A stretch of DNA of 64,000 bases from Nitratireductor aquimarinus (GCF_017255295.1 NZ_JAFKDE010000009.1:220659-284658); one strand, 5' to 3'; shown: positions 18,666 to 28,901, counted from the first letter of the stretch. The notes: a model not told the origin generated them from the letters alone. Program-made: numbers and translations.

Positions 18666-18752
18666 TGCACGAAACGGCCAAGGGTTGCGCGGCGAATTGC
18701 AGAAATCGTTCTGTTGCCGGATTGAGATCGGAGTGGTCGGGCCCCGACAGCT

Positions 18753-19688
18753 TCAGGCGGCGAAAACGCGCTTCGGCTTGAACATGCCGGCCTCGACGGC
18801 GCCAAGCGCCACAAGGCGTCCGCGGGCGCTTGCCCAGGCTTCGGGCGCTTCCACCGGCGCATCTCGTCCGCGCACGATCACCGGATTGCCGAGCCTGAGA
18901 CGCGCTGCGGCGTCATCGGTGACGGCAACTTCCGGCAGCCCTTCGAGCGCCGTTGCAATGTCGAGAAGATAGGCGTCGAGCGCTGCAAAGTCGCCAGCCT
19001 CGCGGTCGCAGTCTTCCAGCGCTTCCTCAAGGGCTTCCAGCGTGACGAGCTGTTCGTCCACGAACGGATAGACCTCGGTACGGCGCAGTTCGGCGATGTG
19101 GCCGTAGCAACCCAGATCGCGCCCCATGTCGCGTGCGAGGCTGCGCACATAGGTGCCCTTGCCGCATTCGACCTCGAAAACCGCCTCATCCGGCGTGAAC
19201 GAAACCAGGTCCAGCCGGCCGATCTCGATTTCGCGCGCGGCGATCTCCACAGTCTCGCCCTCGCGGGCAAGATCATAAGCACGCTCGCCGCCGATCTTCA
19301 CGGCGGAATACTGGGGCGGCGTCTGCATGATGATGCCGGTGTAATTCGGCAGAAGCGCGCGCACGGCCTCTTCGGTCGGGCGCTCGTCGGATGTCTGGGT
19401 GACCGGACCCTCAAGATCGTCGGTGGAGCGCTCCTCGCCCCAGGCAACCTTGAAGCGATAGACCTTCGCGCCGTCCATGACGAAGGGAACGGTCTTGGTC
19501 GCATCGCCAAGCGCGATGGGCAGCATGCCGGAAGCCAGCGGATCGAGCGTGCCTGCATGGCCCGCTTTCTCCGCATTGAACAACCACTTGATCTTCGAAA
19601 CGGCGTTGGTGGACCCCATATTGGCTGTCTTGTCCAGGATCAGCCAGCCATTGATACGACGTCCCTTTCGCTTACCGCGTCGCGCCAT
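18753..19688 (-). CDS. truB: tRNA pseudouridine(55) synthase
   Basis: A 311-residue pseudouridine synthase that makes the universal psi-55 of the tRNA T-loop. The catalytic aspartate is D49 in [12 protein letters not shown], followed by the conserved [28 protein letters not shown] and [13 protein letters not shown] are further family motifs. A C-terminal PUA-like segment follows at about 240-305. The ATG at 19688 overlaps the rbfA stop codon as TGATG, which indicates translational coupling. It is the last gene of the nusA-infB operon. Confidence 0.96.
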   Translation of the reverse strand: MARRGKRKGRRINGWLILDKTANMGSTNAVSKIKWLFNAEKAGHAGTLDPLASGMLPIALGDATKTVPFVMDGAKVYRFKVAWGEERSTDDLEGPVTQTSDERPTEEAVRALLPNYTGIIMQTPPQYSAVKIGGERAYDLAREGETVEIAAREIEIGRLDLVSFTPDEAVFEVECGKGTYVRSLARDMGRDLGCYGHIAELRRTEVYPFVDEQLVTLEALEEALEDCDREAGDFAALDAYLLDIATALEGLPEVAVTDDAAARLRLGNPVIVRGRDAPVEAPEAWASARGRLVALGAVEAGMFKPKRVFAA

Positions 19689-20092
19689 CAAAGATCATCC
19701 TCATTGCCGTCGTCGTCCCCCAGGTCGCGGGCCACTTCCGGCGACTTCAGAAGGCGATCGATCTTGTTGAAATTCTCGAAACTGTCATCCACCCGGAACC
19801 GCAGCTCCGGCATGTATTTCATCTGCCGCAGGGCCGGCGTGATGCGGCCGCGAATGTAGCGCGCATGGCGGTTGAGCGCCGCGACAACCACATCCTTGTC
19901 GGCAGCGCCCAGCGGCGAAACATAGGCCGTGGCGATCTTGAGGTCCGGCGACATGCGCACCTCGGAAACCGAAATCACCGTATTGGCGAGCGCATCGTCG
20001 CTGACATCGCCGCGCTGCAGCGCCTGCGAGATTGCATGACGGACCTGCTCGCCGACGCGGAGCTGGCGTTGTGAGGGAGCGGAAGACGGCAT
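19688..20092 (-). CDS. rbfA: 30S ribosome-binding factor A
   Basis: A 134-residue KH-fold protein needed for late 16S rRNA maturation and cold adaptation. The core [19 protein letters not shown], the [20 protein letters not shown] strand and the [19 protein letters not shown] segment are standard. The acidic tail (DDDGNEDDL) is typical of alphaproteobacterial forms. It lies 239 bases downstream of infB, from which it is separated by a RIME-like repeat, and overlaps truB by one base. Confidence 0.95.
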   Translation of the reverse strand: MPSSAPSQRQLRVGEQVRHAISQALQRGDVSDDALANTVISVSEVRMSPDLKIATAYVSPLGAADKDVVVAALNRHARYIRGRITPALRQMKYMPELRFRVDDSFENFNKIDRLLKSPEVARDLGDDDGNEDDL

Positions 20093-20233
20093 GGAGCACC
20101 TTCTTGCGGGGAAAGCCCTATTGTATCCGCATCGCGGATATCGGCAAATTATGAAAGCGGAACGTCAGACGCCGGAATGAGAGATGGGGCATCAAGTGCC
20201 CCATCTTCCACGTTCCAAACGTACGCGCACCAG

Positions 20234-20331
20234 AGCATCGGACCGAAAAGTGAAAACCGGTTTTCGGCAGTTCCGATGCTCCATCAACAATCCGGATCGT
20301 CCTTTGTGCGTCCGGATGGACGCACGACGAC
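20234..20331. repeat. RIME-like palindromic repeat between infB and rbfA
   Basis: An outer 9-bp inverted repeat (20234-20242 with 20272-20280) encloses a second dyad (ACCGGT core with GAAAA/TTTTC sides). A CGTCCTTTGTGCGTCCG string and a further short dyad follow, up to the infB stop. The order and wording match the copy at 54351-54440 closely. It sits inside an operon, so it is transcribed and would fold in the mRNA between infB and rbfA. Confidence 0.75.
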
Positions 20332-22935
20332 CTAGAGCGAGCGCGTGACCATCTCGACGCGATAGGCCTCGATGACATCGCCGGGGCGAATGTCTTCGTA
20401 GTTCTCGAACGCCATGCCGCATTCCTGACCGGCAGGCACTTCGGAAACCTCGTCCTTGAAGCGCTTGAGCGTCTTCAGCTTGCCTTCGTGGATCACCACG
20501 CTGTCGCGGATGAGACGCACGCCGGCGCCACGCTCGACCTTGCCTTCGGTGACACGGCAACCGGCAACCTTGCCGACCTTCGTGACGTTGAAGGTTTCCA
20601 GGATCTCGGCGTTGCCGAGGAAGGTCTCGCGACGCTCCGGCGACAGAAGGCCGGACATGGCCGCTTTGATGTCATCCACGAGGTCGTAGATGATGTTGTA
20701 GTAGCGGATCTCGATGCCTGCATCCTCGGCTGCGTCGCGCGCCTGCTTGTTGGCGCGAACGTTGAAGCCGATGATCGCGGCGCCCGAGGTCTCGGCCAGC
20801 GACACGTCGCTTTCCGTGATCGCGCCGGCACCCGAGTGAACGATGTGTGCGCGAACCTCGTCGGTGCCCAGCTTGTCGAGCGCGCCGGCAATGGCTTCGA
20901 TGGAGCCCTGCACGTCGCCCTTGACGATGAGCGGGAACTCTTTCAGGCCCGTGTCCTGCAGCTGCGACATCATCTGCTCGAGCGAACCGCGCTGCCCCGC
21001 CTGGCGGGCAACGGACTTCTCGCGCGCCAGACGCTGGCGGTATTCGGAGATCTCGCGGGCGCGGGCTTCGCTCTCGACAACCGCAATGCGGTCACCGGCC
21101 TGCGGCGGGCCCTGAAGACCCAGAACCTCAACCGGCATGGAGGGCGGAGCTTCCTTCACCTGGTCGCCATGATCGTCGATCAGCGCACGCACGCGGCCCC
21201 ACTCATTGCCGGCAACGATGATGTCACCGGTCTTGAGCGTGCCGGCCTGCACCAGCACGGTGGCGACCGAGCCACGACCGCGGTCGAGCTTGGCTTCGAT
21301 GACGACGCCTTCGGCGGAGCGATCCGGGTTGGCCTTGAGTTCCAGAACCTCGGACTGCAGCAGAACGGCTTCGAGCAGCTTGTCGAGGTTGGTTCCCTTG
21401 ACGGCGGAGACCTCGACATCGAGGACTTCACCACCCATGGATTCCACGAACACCTCGTGCTGCAGCAGCTCGGTGCGGACCTTGTTCGGGTCTGCTTCCG
21501 GCTTGTCGACCTTGTTGATGGCAACAATGATCGGAACGCCGGCAGCCTTGGCGTGATTGATGGACTCGATGGTCTGCGGCATTACGCTGTCGTCAGCCGC
21601 CACCACGAGGATGGCGATGTCGGTGGCTTCCGCACCACGGGCGCGCATCGCGGTAAAGGCGGCGTGACCAGGCGTATCGATGAAGGTGATCTTCTGACCG
21701 TCCTGCTCGACCTGGTATGCGCCGATATGCTGGGTGATGCCACCGGCTTCGCCCGAAACGACGTTCGCCTTGCGGATCGCGTCGAGAAGCGAGGTCTTGC
21801 CGTGGTCGACGTGGCCCATGATGGTCACGACCGGCGGACGCGACTTCAGGTCCTCGGTCTTGTCCTCAATGTTGAAGAGGCCCTCTTCCACATCGGACTC
21901 GGCAACGCGCTTCACGGTGTGGCCAAACTCCTCGGCCACCAGCTCGGCGGTGTCCGCGTCGATCACGTCGCCGGGCTTCAACATCTGGCCCTGCTTCATG
22001 AAGAACTTGATCACGTCCACGGCGCGCTCGGCCATACGCTGGGCGAGTTCCTGGATGGTGATCGTCTCGGGAACAACCACCTCGCGGGCGATCTTCTCAC
22101 GCGGCTCCTGATGCTGGGCGCGCTTGAACTTCTCCTGGCGGCGACGCATCGAGGAGAGCGAACGTCCGCGCGTCTCGCCATCGTCGGAAAGCGCGCGATT
22201 GAGCGTGAGCTTGCCACGGCGACGCTGATCGTCTGTGCGCGGCTTTGCAGGCGTGCGCGGAGCCTCAACCTTGGGCGCGGCGCGCTTGATCGGCGTGCCC
22301 TTGCTCTTGGAGCGGGAATCGCCATCGTCGCTCGGCGCGGGGGCGGGCGTCGCCTCTGCGGCGGGAGCCGGCGGTGCGCGGCGGCTGGCTTCTTCCTCTG
22401 CGCGACGACGCGCTTCGGCTTCGGCCTTGAGACGCTCTTCTTCTTCGGCCTGGCGGCGTGCGGACTCTGCCCGCTCGCGCTCACGGCGCTCTTCTTCTTC
22501 TGCCCGGCGCTTGGCGTCCTCGGCAGCGCGCTTGCGCTCCTCGGCCTCACGAACCTTGGAATCCTGAAGGGCGCGACGGCGCGCTTCCAGCTCTTCCTTG
22601 GAGAGTTCGTTCAGAACCACACCGGAACGGTTGCCGCCCTGCGGCGGACGCGGACGCTCACGATGGCGCTGTGGCGCAGGCTTGGGCGCAGCCGGCTTCG
22701 GCTTTGCCGCCGCCGGAGTCGGGGCCGGTGCGGGTGTCGGCGCCGGAGCCGCCTCGCCGCGTTCGTCAGGCCGCGAGAACTTTCGCTTCTTCGTCTCGAC
22801 GACGACAGACTTGGAGCGTCCATGCGAGAAGCTCTGGCGCACGGTGCCCTGCTCAACGGAGGGCCGCTTCAGCGTCAGTGTTTTCTTCTTCTCGACGCTC
22901 AGCGTCTTGTCGTCACCGGTTTTCGTATCCGTCAT
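20332..22935 (-). CDS. infB: Translation initiation factor IF-2
   Basis: An 867-residue GTPase that delivers initiator tRNA to the ribosome. Residues about 60-260 are low-complexity, rich in Ala, Pro, Arg and Glu, as in alphaproteobacterial IF-2. The IF2 N-terminal helical motif follows at about 290-345. The G domain has [12 protein letters not shown] (G1), DTPGHAAF (G3) and [10 protein letters not shown] (G4); the beta-barrel and C-terminal fMet-tRNA-binding domains complete it. The ATG overlaps the stop of the upstream RNA-binding protein gene (ATGA), so the pair is translationally coupled. Confidence 0.97.
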   Translation of the reverse strand: MTDTKTGDDKTLSVEKKKTLTLKRPSVEQGTVRQSFSHGRSKSVVVETKKRKFSRPDERGEAAPAPTPAPAPTPAAAKPKPAAPKPAPQRHRERPRPPQGGNRSGVVLNELSKEELEARRRALQDSKVREAEERKRAAEDAKRRAEEEERRERERAESARRQAEEEERLKAEAEARRRAEEEASRRAPPAPAAEATPAPAPSDDGDSRSKSKGTPIKRAAPKVEAPRTPAKPRTDDQRRRGKLTLNRALSDDGETRGRSLSSMRRRQEKFKRAQHQEPREKIAREVVVPETITIQELAQRMAERAVDVIKFFMKQGQMLKPGDVIDADTAELVAEEFGHTVKRVAESDVEEGLFNIEDKTEDLKSRPPVVTIMGHVDHGKTSLLDAIRKANVVSGEAGGITQHIGAYQVEQDGQKITFIDTPGHAAFTAMRARGAEATDIAILVVAADDSVMPQTIESINHAKAAGVPIIVAINKVDKPEADPNKVRTELLQHEVFVESMGGEVLDVEVSAVKGTNLDKLLEAVLLQSEVLELKANPDRSAEGVVIEAKLDRGRGSVATVLVQAGTLKTGDIIVAGNEWGRVRALIDDHGDQVKEAPPSMPVEVLGLQGPPQAGDRIAVVESEARAREISEYRQRLAREKSVARQAGQRGSLEQMMSQLQDTGLKEFPLIVKGDVQGSIEAIAGALDKLGTDEVRAHIVHSGAGAITESDVSLAETSGAAIIGFNVRANKQARDAAEDAGIEIRYYNIIYDLVDDIKAAMSGLLSPERRETFLGNAEILETFNVTKVGKVAGCRVTEGKVERGAGVRLIRDSVVIHEGKLKTLKRFKDEVSEVPAGQECGMAFENYEDIRPGDVIEAYRVEMVTRSL

Positions 22936-23576
22936 TCCACATCCTCTGCGGTGCCCAGTGCAACCGCTGCCGGTTTGTCCGCGCTTTCGCCTCGAAAAGT
23001 CCCGAGCGCATTTACGCGTTTCAGCGCCGCCTTGCCCGCGTCCCGCCCGAACACGGCAGCATGTATCACATTTGTGGCTCCCAATGCCAAACTCATTTCT
23101 TCTTCGGAAAAGAGTTTGTAAGCCGGTATCGCTGGTCCGCCCATATGAACCACCGCGCGTCGGGCAGCGGTGATCTTGCGAACCCCGTCATGCGAGCCTT
23201 CGCGGGCATGCAACACGCCATAGGCCTTGCCACTGCGCACCGAAGCCTCAACCTTCGCCGCACCCAATGCCACGGCTCCGGCCTTGCGCGCAAGCCCAAG
23301 AGAGCCGAGAGCGGCTTTTGAGAGCAATTCATCGACCAGAGCGCCGAGATTATCTGGCGGTCTGACCGAAGTTTTCAAGGCACGGGCGAAAAGGTTCTTC
23401 TCCGCTGCCTTGTCGACATGGGCGCGGTCAGCAGTAACCCAGCACCCGCGTCCCGGTAGATTGCGCTTCAGATCGGGAACGACCATGCCGTCCGGGCCCG
23501 CGACGAACCGGATCAGGTCCTCCGCAGGTCGCGCCTCGCGCGAGACAATGCATTTGCGGTCGTTCATGTCTTCCAC
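22932..23576 (-). CDS. RNA-binding protein, YlxR (RnpM) domain fused to an L7Ae-like domain
   Basis: A 214-residue protein encoded between nusA and infB. The N-terminal YlxR domain (RKCIVSRE, then RFVAGPDG and PGRGCWVT) spans about 1-90. A C-terminal L7Ae/YlxQ-like RNA-binding domain spans about 95-185 ([27 protein letters not shown]). In Firmicutes these are two separate genes in the same operon; the fusion is usual in alphaproteobacteria. YlxR is a nucleic-acid-binding protein linked to RNase P. I choose the GTG at 23576 because TGGAG lies five bases before it; an in-frame ATG at 23567 is the alternative. It overlaps infB by four bases. Confidence 0.88.
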   Translation of the reverse strand: MEDMNDRKCIVSREARPAEDLIRFVAGPDGMVVPDLKRNLPGRGCWVTADRAHVDKAAEKNLFARALKTSVRPPDNLGALVDELLSKAALGSLGLARKAGAVALGAAKVEASVRSGKAYGVLHAREGSHDGVRKITAARRAVVHMGGPAIPAYKLFSEEEMSLALGATNVIHAAVFGRDAGKAALKRVNALGTFRGESADKPAAVALGTAEDVE

Positions 23577-23645
23577 GATATCTCCAGAACATCCTGCTAA
23601 CGCGCATCGCAGCGCGGCTCCACAGGACCACGATCAAACAGGTTT

Positions 23646-23689
23646 GCAGAGCGCGCTGCATGTGTCACGGGGACCGTCACGCGCTCTGC
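23646..23689 (-). other. Hairpin in the nusA-rnpM spacer
   Basis: GCAGAGCGCG on both strands (23646-23655 with 23680-23689) forms a perfect 10-bp stem with a 24-base loop, 10 bases after the nusA stop. No T-tract follows, so it is more likely an mRNA processing or stabilising stem than a terminator. The 123-base spacer is otherwise empty. Confidence 0.55.
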
Positions 23690-23699
23690 AGCCATCATA

Positions 23700-25379
23700 T
23701 CAGGCCTCTGCGCCTTCTGCCTTCTCGGGCGCTTCCGCACCCTCGACGGCAGCTTCTTCAGCGCCTTCCACAGCCTCGGCCTCAACCTCAGCAGAGGCTT
23801 CTGCCTCTTCCTCAGCCTCGGTCACGAGGTCTTCCTCGGAAATCCAGCCCATCTTCAGACGGGCGGCCACAACCATCTGCTCGGCCTCGGCGCGCGAAAC
23901 GTCGAACTTGGACAGAACGCCCGGCTCGAATTTGGTCTCGCCGTCCTTGCGCTCTTTCCAGCCAACCAGATCATCGACGGCGTAGCCTGCGAAGTCCTCG
24001 ATGGTCTTCACGTCGTCTTCGCCGACGGCAACCATCATCGCGGTGGTGATGCCCGGGATCTCCCGCAGCTCGTCCTCAACGCCCAGCTCCTTGCGCTTGG
24101 CGTCGAACTCGGCCTCGATGCGCTCGAGATATTCGCGGGCGCGCATCTGGATCTCTTCGGCTGTTTCCTCATCGAAGCCATCGATGGAGGCAATCTCGCC
24201 GGAGTCCACGTAAGCCACTTCCTCGACGCTGCTGAAGCCTTCGGAAGCAAGCACCTGGCCAACCATCTCGTCGACGTTGAGCGCATCCATGAAGAGCGAC
24301 GAACGCTCGGTGAATTCCTTCTGGCGGCGGCCCGACTCTTCTTCCTCGGTCAGGATGTCGATGTCCCAGCCGGTGAGCTGCGACGCCAGGCGCACGTTCT
24401 GACCGCGGCGGCCAATGGCCAGCGAAAGCTGGTCGTCCGGCACCACAACCTCGATGCGCTCTGCGTCCTCATCCAGCACCACCTTGGCGACTTCGGCCGG
24501 CTGCAGTGCGTTGACGATGAAGGAAGCGGCGTTCTCGTTCCACGGAATGATGTCGATCTTCTCGCCCTGAAGCTCGCCGACAACCGCCTGAACGCGGCTA
24601 CCACGCATACCCACACAGGCGCCGACCGGATCGATCGAGGAATCGTGGCTGATGACCGCGATCTTCGCGCGCGAGCCCGGATCGCGGGCCACCGAACGGA
24701 TCTCGATGATGCCGTCGTAGATTTCCGGCACTTCCATGGTGAAGAGCTTCGCCATGAACTGCGGATGCGTGCGCGACAGGAAGATCTGCGGGCCGCGCTG
24801 CTCGCGCCGCACGTCATAGACATAGGCGCGGACGCGGTCGCCATATTTGAAGATTTCGCGGGGGATCAGCTCGTCGCGACGGATGATCGCTTCGCCACGG
24901 CCCAGATCGACGATGACATTGCCATATTCGACGCGTTTGACGGTGCCGTTGACGATCTCGCCGATGCGATCCTTGTACTCGTCATACTGACGGTCGCGCT
25001 CGGCCTCGCGCACCTTCTGCACGATCACCTGCTTGGCGGACTGTGCGGCGATGCGGCCGAAATCCATGGGCGGAAGCTGCTCGGCGAGGAAATCGCCGGG
25101 CTGTGCGTCCGGATTGCGCGTGCGGGCATCGCGCATGGAAATCTCGCGTGCCGGCTCTTCGACATTCTCGACGACTTCCATCAGGCGCTGCAGCTTCATC
25201 TCACCCGTCTGCGGGTTGATGTCGGCGCGGATATTGGTCTCCTGACCATAGCGCGACCGCGCGGCCTTCTGGATGGCATCGGCCATGGCGGCGATGACGA
25301 TCTGCTTGTCGATGGACTTCTCGCGGGCCACCGCGTCGGCGATCTGGAGAAGCTCCAGCCTGTTCGCACTGACTGCCAT
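23700..25379 (-). CDS. nusA: Transcription termination/antitermination factor NusA
   Basis: A 559-residue RNA-polymerase-binding factor controlling pausing, termination and antitermination. The N-terminal RNAP-binding domain (ELLQIADAVAREKSIDKQIV, 9-28) is followed by an S1 domain (GEIVNGTVKRVEYGNVIVDL). Two KH domains (GMRGSRVQAVVGELQGEKID and IGRRGQNVRLASQLTGWDID) come next, then a C-terminal helix-hairpin-helix repeat region. The tail is Ala/Glu-rich. The frame ends one base before the next stop region of rimP, in the same operon. An attenuator-like terminator ahead of rimP suggests that NusA level feeds back on its own operon. Confidence 0.97.
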   Translation of the reverse strand: MAVSANRLELLQIADAVAREKSIDKQIVIAAMADAIQKAARSRYGQETNIRADINPQTGEMKLQRLMEVVENVEEPAREISMRDARTRNPDAQPGDFLAEQLPPMDFGRIAAQSAKQVIVQKVREAERDRQYDEYKDRIGEIVNGTVKRVEYGNVIVDLGRGEAIIRRDELIPREIFKYGDRVRAYVYDVRREQRGPQIFLSRTHPQFMAKLFTMEVPEIYDGIIEIRSVARDPGSRAKIAVISHDSSIDPVGACVGMRGSRVQAVVGELQGEKIDIIPWNENAASFIVNALQPAEVAKVVLDEDAERIEVVVPDDQLSLAIGRRGQNVRLASQLTGWDIDILTEEEESGRRQKEFTERSSLFMDALNVDEMVGQVLASEGFSSVEEVAYVDSGEIASIDGFDEETAEEIQMRAREYLERIEAEFDAKRKELGVEDELREIPGITTAMMVAVGEDDVKTIEDFAGYAVDDLVGWKERKDGETKFEPGVLSKFDVSRAEAEQMVVAARLKMGWISEEDLVTEAEEEAEASAEVEAEAVEGAEEAAVEGAEAPEKAEGAEA

Positions 25380-25380
25380 A

Positions 25381-26070
25381 TCACTCTCCTTCGGCGTGGG
25401 TTCCGGGTTCTTCGTCCCCGGCCGGCTCAGTTGCGTCTTGTTTGGCGGACCGCTGCGCGGCCCTTTCCGATGCGGAAGGGCGGCGATTGCGCTTGCGCTC
25501 GCGGCGCTCTTCCTTTTCCTGCTTCAGGGCGTCGCGCACCAGATCGTCCGTCAGGACAAGCCGTGCCTCGGCAATCGCCTCAAAGGGGATACCAAAGAGG
25601 ACATCCTCGTCCCCATCTTCCTCGACCGTTTCCGGCTCGATCGTCACGGTTTCCTCGTCGTTCTCGACGATGAAGCCGCGGAAGCGCTTGCGCCCGTCGA
25701 GCAGGATCGAGGTTTCGATTTTGACCAGATGCCCTTCACCCGAAGCGAAATCTTCCTTGCGCACCAGCGGGCGGTCGATGCCCGGCGAAGAGATCTCAAG
25801 CTGATAGGCCGTATCGATGGGATCTTCCACATCAAGCACGGGCGAAAGCGCCCGGCTGACTTCCTCGCAATCCTCGACGGTCATCGTGCCGTCGGGCCGC
25901 TCGGCCATGATCTGCAGCGTCGCACCGTCCTGCGCGGTCATGCGGACGCGCACCAGACGATAGCCGATTGCCCCAAGAACAGGGATGATGATCGCAGCAA
26001 CGCGCGCCTCGATTCCGCTTTCGCGGATCAGCCGATCATCGTCGTTCCTGTCTTCTGAAATTGCCGTCAT
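25381..26070 (-). CDS. rimP: Ribosome maturation factor RimP
   Basis: A 229-residue protein for 30S maturation, with the conserved segments [29 protein letters not shown] and RPLVRKEDF. The C-terminal 60 residues ([14 protein letters not shown] and beyond) are a charged extension not seen in the shorter enterobacterial protein but common in Rhizobiales. The ATG at 26070 follows GGAGGTTGG, a strong ribosome-binding site. It is the first gene of the rimP-nusA-rnpM-infB-rbfA-truB operon, with the nusA start one base away from its stop. Confidence 0.95.
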   Translation of the reverse strand: MTAISEDRNDDDRLIRESGIEARVAAIIIPVLGAIGYRLVRVRMTAQDGATLQIMAERPDGTMTVEDCEEVSRALSPVLDVEDPIDTAYQLEISSPGIDRPLVRKEDFASGEGHLVKIETSILLDGRKRFRGFIVENDEETVTIEPETVEEDGDEDVLFGIPFEAIAEARLVLTDDLVRDALKQEKEERRERKRNRRPSASERAAQRSAKQDATEPAGDEEPGTHAEGE

Positions 26071-26096
26071 CCAACCTCCGGACGGTCGTATCTAAC

Positions 26097-26126
26097 AAAA
26101 AAGAGCGGGACCGGCGGGACCCACTC
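26097..26126 (-). terminator. Intrinsic terminator in the rimP leader (attenuator candidate)
   Basis: On the minus strand GAGTGGG (26126-26120) pairs with CCCGCTC (26109-26103) across a 10-base loop and is followed at once by six Ts (26102-26097). Only 26 bases remain to the rimP ATG, too few for a promoter. If the rimP operon is transcribed from upstream, RNA polymerase must pass this hairpin, which makes it an attenuator. It could also end an upstream transcript on the same strand, but no gene on that strand lies within 560 bases. Confidence 0.75.
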
Positions 26127-26335
26127 TCCGTCATATCGACCAAGAATTTGAATTTCATATAGCCGAGACGCTGCTTCTTTTCAAGGCCCGCGCTGCATTT
26201 GCCGGCGCGCTGCTGGCAACCCGGCGCGCAATTGTTGCACCGCACAAATGCATGGCAGCCCTGCCGTAACGTCGGTTCCCAAATCTCCGGCTGCGGCCTA
26301 ACTATGCTGCATCGCACAATTGAAGGAGCAGAGAG

Positions 26336-26500
26336 ATGTCCGCACGCAGCTTCATGTCTGGAATCGGTGAATTTTTCGGCGTTATCGAAAGCGCGGTCGC
26401 CGTATCGTCCGCAGTCCGCAATCGCCGTCGCGCACCGGATGCCGATTTGCGCCGTCTCGGCATTGATCCCGAGCAGTTTTACGCCACGCGCAACCGTTAA
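26336..26500 (+). CDS. 54-residue small protein with DUF1127-like C-terminus
   Basis: A short reading frame with an excellent ribosome-binding site (GAAGGAGCAGAGAG before the ATG). The product begins MSARSFMSGIGEFFGVIESA, has a basic patch NRRRAP, and ends with LRRLGIDPEQFYATRNR. The closing LGIDPEQF-type motif resembles the C-terminal end of DUF1127/YjiS-like small proteins that are abundant in Rhizobiales; some of these bind RNA. The codon use is normal for the genome. It lies on the plus strand between rimP and trmB, both minus. Function is unknown. Confidence 0.7.
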   Translation: MSARSFMSGIGEFFGVIESAVAVSSAVRNRRRAPDADLRRLGIDPEQFYATRNR

Positions 26501-26532
26501 GAATGCGGCCGTTCAGGCCTGTTACCCTGTGC

Positions 26533-26633
26533 TAGAGCATTTCCGCTTTTCGTTGAAACGCGAAAATGCCCTGACTCATTGTCTTTACGCAATTCCGGAC
26601 GGAAAACCGGTTCCCACTTTGCCTGGAATTGCT
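26533..26633. repeat. RIME-like palindromic repeat
   Basis: Begins with an AGAGCATTT dyad region (26533-26575) and ends with the 45-base module at 26589-26633. That module is identical to 9556-9600 except for one base and is flanked by GCAATTCC and GGAATTGC arms. It lies downstream of the small plus-strand gene and downstream of trmB, between convergent genes. Confidence 0.75.
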
Positions 26634-26691
26634 GCCGGTCAGGCGACACCACCTGGCGGCACAATGCTCACGGGCCTGAGAATGGCCCAGC

Positions 26692-27396
26692 CTAGACCCT
26701 GAGAAAAGTGAGATAGGCAGGCGTTCTGCCCTCACGGATGGCTTTCGCCTCGTAACGCGTTCCCGGCCAGCCTTCATAGGGCTCGCGCCAGTCATCCGCA
26801 CTCTGCGCCGGCCAGGTGAAAGCCGGATGCGCATCGCAGTGCAGCAAGGTCCAGTCGACATAGGTGTCGATATCGGACGCAAACCGGAACCGGCCACCGG
26901 GTTTCAGCACGCGTGCGAACCGGTCCAGATTGACCGAATTCACGAACCGCCGCTTCCAGTGCTTCTTCTTCGGCCACGGGTCGGGATAAAGCAGATCGAT
27001 CCCGCTTATGGACGCCTCGGGAAGCCAGTCCAGAAGCTCCGTCGCGTCATCATTGTAAATCCGCAGATTGGACGGTACGCCGCCGGCCTCATCGACCGCC
27101 GAGGCCAGCTTGGCCATGCCGTTGACGAAGGGCTCCACACCGATGAAACCGCTCTGTGGATGACGCGCCAGCTCGCTAAGCAGGTGCTCGCCACCGCCGA
27201 AACCGATCTCCAGCCGCACATTTTCGACCGAACCGGGAAAAAGCGCCCGCACATCGGCAGGCGTCGCCTCACCCAGATCGATCAATGCGCCGTCCAGAAG
27301 GGCGGCAAGGGCTGCGTCCTGCTTGGGACGCAGCCGCTTTCCGTGACGACGGCCGAAAAAGGCTTCCGTTGATCGTGTGCGCCGCTCTTCAGCCAT
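26692..27396 (-). CDS. trmB: tRNA (guanine-N7-)-methyltransferase
   Basis: A 234-residue SAM-dependent enzyme that makes m7G46 in the tRNA variable loop. The SAM-binding motif [11 protein letters not shown], the GVEPFVNGM segment, and the catalytic [17 protein letters not shown] block are diagnostic. The ATG at 27396 has GGAA upstream and gives the family length; an in-frame TTG at 27420 lacks a binding site. It follows metK by 32 bases on the same strand, so metK-trmB is a two-gene unit: the SAM synthase next to a SAM user. Confidence 0.95.
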   Translation of the reverse strand: MAEERRTRSTEAFFGRRHGKRLRPKQDAALAALLDGALIDLGEATPADVRALFPGSVENVRLEIGFGGGEHLLSELARHPQSGFIGVEPFVNGMAKLASAVDEAGGVPSNLRIYNDDATELLDWLPEASISGIDLLYPDPWPKKKHWKRRFVNSVNLDRFARVLKPGGRFRFASDIDTYVDWTLLHCDAHPAFTWPAQSADDWREPYEGWPGTRYEAKAIREGRTPAYLTFLRV

Positions 27397-27428
27397 GTGT
27401 CGTTCCGAAAAATCCAGCAAAAGCCGCC

Positions 27429-28709
27429 TTAAGCGGCTTTTGCGACTGCCTGCTTGAGAGCCTTCACCAGATCGGTGCGCTCCCAGGAGAACGAACCGTC
27501 ACGCCCTGCCTTGCGACCGAAATGACCATAGGCTGCGGTCTTGGCGTAGATCGGGCGGTTCAGGTCGAGATGACGGCGAATGCCGCTCGGCGACAGATCC
27601 ATCACCTCACGGATTGCCACTTCCAGCTCCTCCTCGGAGACGCGGCCTGTGCCATGCAGATCCACATAGACCGACAGGGGCTGGGCAACGCCGATGGCGT
27701 AGGAAAGCTGGATGGTGCAACGCTCGGCAAGATTGGCCGCAACGACATTCTTCGCCAGGTAACGCGCGGCGTAAGCTGCGGAACGGTCCACCTTGGTGGT
27801 GTCCTTGCCGGAGAACGCGCCGCCGCCATGGGGCGCTGCGCCGCCATAGGTGTCGACGATGATCTTGCGGCCGGTGAGACCTGCATCGCCGTCCGGGCCG
27901 CCAATGACGAACTTGCCGGTCGGGTTGATGTACCAGTTGCAGTCAGCCGCAATCTCGATGCCGCCGGAAGAAAGCGCCTCATGAATGTAAGGCTCGACGA
28001 CTTCACGCACCTTGGCGCTGTTCCAGGACGGATCGAGATGCTGGGTGGACAGAACGATTTCCGTCACTTCCTTGGGCATGCCATCCACGTAACGGACGGT
28101 AACCTGCGCCTTCGCATCCGGGCCAAGCTTGCCGGCATCGCCTTCACCCGCCTTGCGGGCATCGGCCAGAAGCTGAAGGATCTTGTGCGAATAGTAGATC
28201 GGCGCCGGCATCAGGTCCGGCGTCTCGCGGCAGGCGTAACCGAACATGATGCCCTGGTCGCCAGCGCCTTCTTCGCCCTGACGGTCGGCGGCATTGTCGA
28301 CGCCCTGGCCGATGTCGGGAGACTGGCCGTGCAGCAGCACGTCGATCTTCGCGGTCTTCCAGTGAAAACCGTCCTGCTCATAGCCAATGGCGCGGATTGC
28401 GCGGCGCGCAGCCGAACGGAAGCGCGACGGGTTGATCAGCGGATTGCCCTGGGAATCCGTGGCGATCTCGCCGGTCTGCTTGTCCCGCTTGAGCAGCGTC
28501 TCGGGGACGCGAACCTCACCGGCGATCACGACGCGGTTGGTCGTGGCCAGCGTTTCGCACGCAACACGGACCTTCCACGGATCCATGCCGCACTTCTTGG
28601 CTTCCCGATAGACCAGATCGACGATCTCGTCCGAGATGCGATCACACACCTTGTCCGGATGGCCTTCGGAAACGGATTCACTTGTAAAGAGATAGTTCTT
28701 GCGCGCCAC
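27429..28709 (-). CDS. metK: S-adenosylmethionine synthase
   Basis: A 426-residue enzyme that makes SAM from methionine and ATP. It begins with the conserved [19 protein letters not shown], in which the histidine and adjacent residues bind [15 protein letters not shown] and [16 protein letters not shown], the other two signature sequences, are both intact. It is about 40 residues longer than the E. coli enzyme, as is usual for Rhizobiales. I place the start at the GTG at 28709 because AGAGGGG stands six bases before it and the conserved N-terminus begins there; an in-frame ATG at 28739 is less likely. I looked for a SAM riboswitch in the leader and saw nothing I could defend. Confidence 0.95.
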   Translation of the reverse strand: MARKNYLFTSESVSEGHPDKVCDRISDEIVDLVYREAKKCGMDPWKVRVACETLATTNRVVIAGEVRVPETLLKRDKQTGEIATDSQGNPLINPSRFRSAARRAIRAIGYEQDGFHWKTAKIDVLLHGQSPDIGQGVDNAADRQGEEGAGDQGIMFGYACRETPDLMPAPIYYSHKILQLLADARKAGEGDAGKLGPDAKAQVTVRYVDGMPKEVTEIVLSTQHLDPSWNSAKVREVVEPYIHEALSSGGIEIAADCNWYINPTGKFVIGGPDGDAGLTGRKIIVDTYGGAAPHGGGAFSGKDTTKVDRSAAYAARYLAKNVVAANLAERCTIQLSYAIGVAQPLSVYVDLHGTGRVSEEELEVAIREVMDLSPSGIRRHLDLNRPIYAKTAAYGHFGRKAGRDGSFSWERTDLVKALKQAVAKAA

Positions 28710-28813
28710 GGGTATCCCCTCTGAGAAGAAGCCGGTCAATATGCCGGCAACAGGCGCCCCCTGTTAGCCAAGCTCTGCCTCAAACGTCAAGCAAAACGGC
28801 GGTCACACGAGTC

Positions 28814-28845
28814 AAAACGGGGAGTGGACATACGCCCACTCCCCG
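28814..28845 (-). terminator. Rho-independent terminator after the XRE regulator
   Basis: CGGGGAGTGG (minus strand 28845-28836) pairs perfectly with CCACTCCCCG (28827-28818) over 10 bp with an 8-base loop, and TTTTGACT follows. It separates the regulator from metK, so metK must have its own promoter in the roughly 105 bases that remain. Confidence 0.88.
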
Positions 28846-28901
28846 CACCTGGGTCGTGATCAATCCATCGAACTGTTTGAATGGATGAGATCGAGCCTGG
28901 C

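Noticed and set aside
20488..23121. Very long open frame on the plus strand opposite infB
   Set aside because: Same reason: antisense shadow of a GC-rich gene with low-complexity Ala/Arg/Pro codons.
28710..28817. SAM riboswitch ahead of metK
   Set aside because: A short GCCGG/CCGGC stem is present, but none of the conserved blocks of SAM-I, SAM-II or related aptamers could be recognised.
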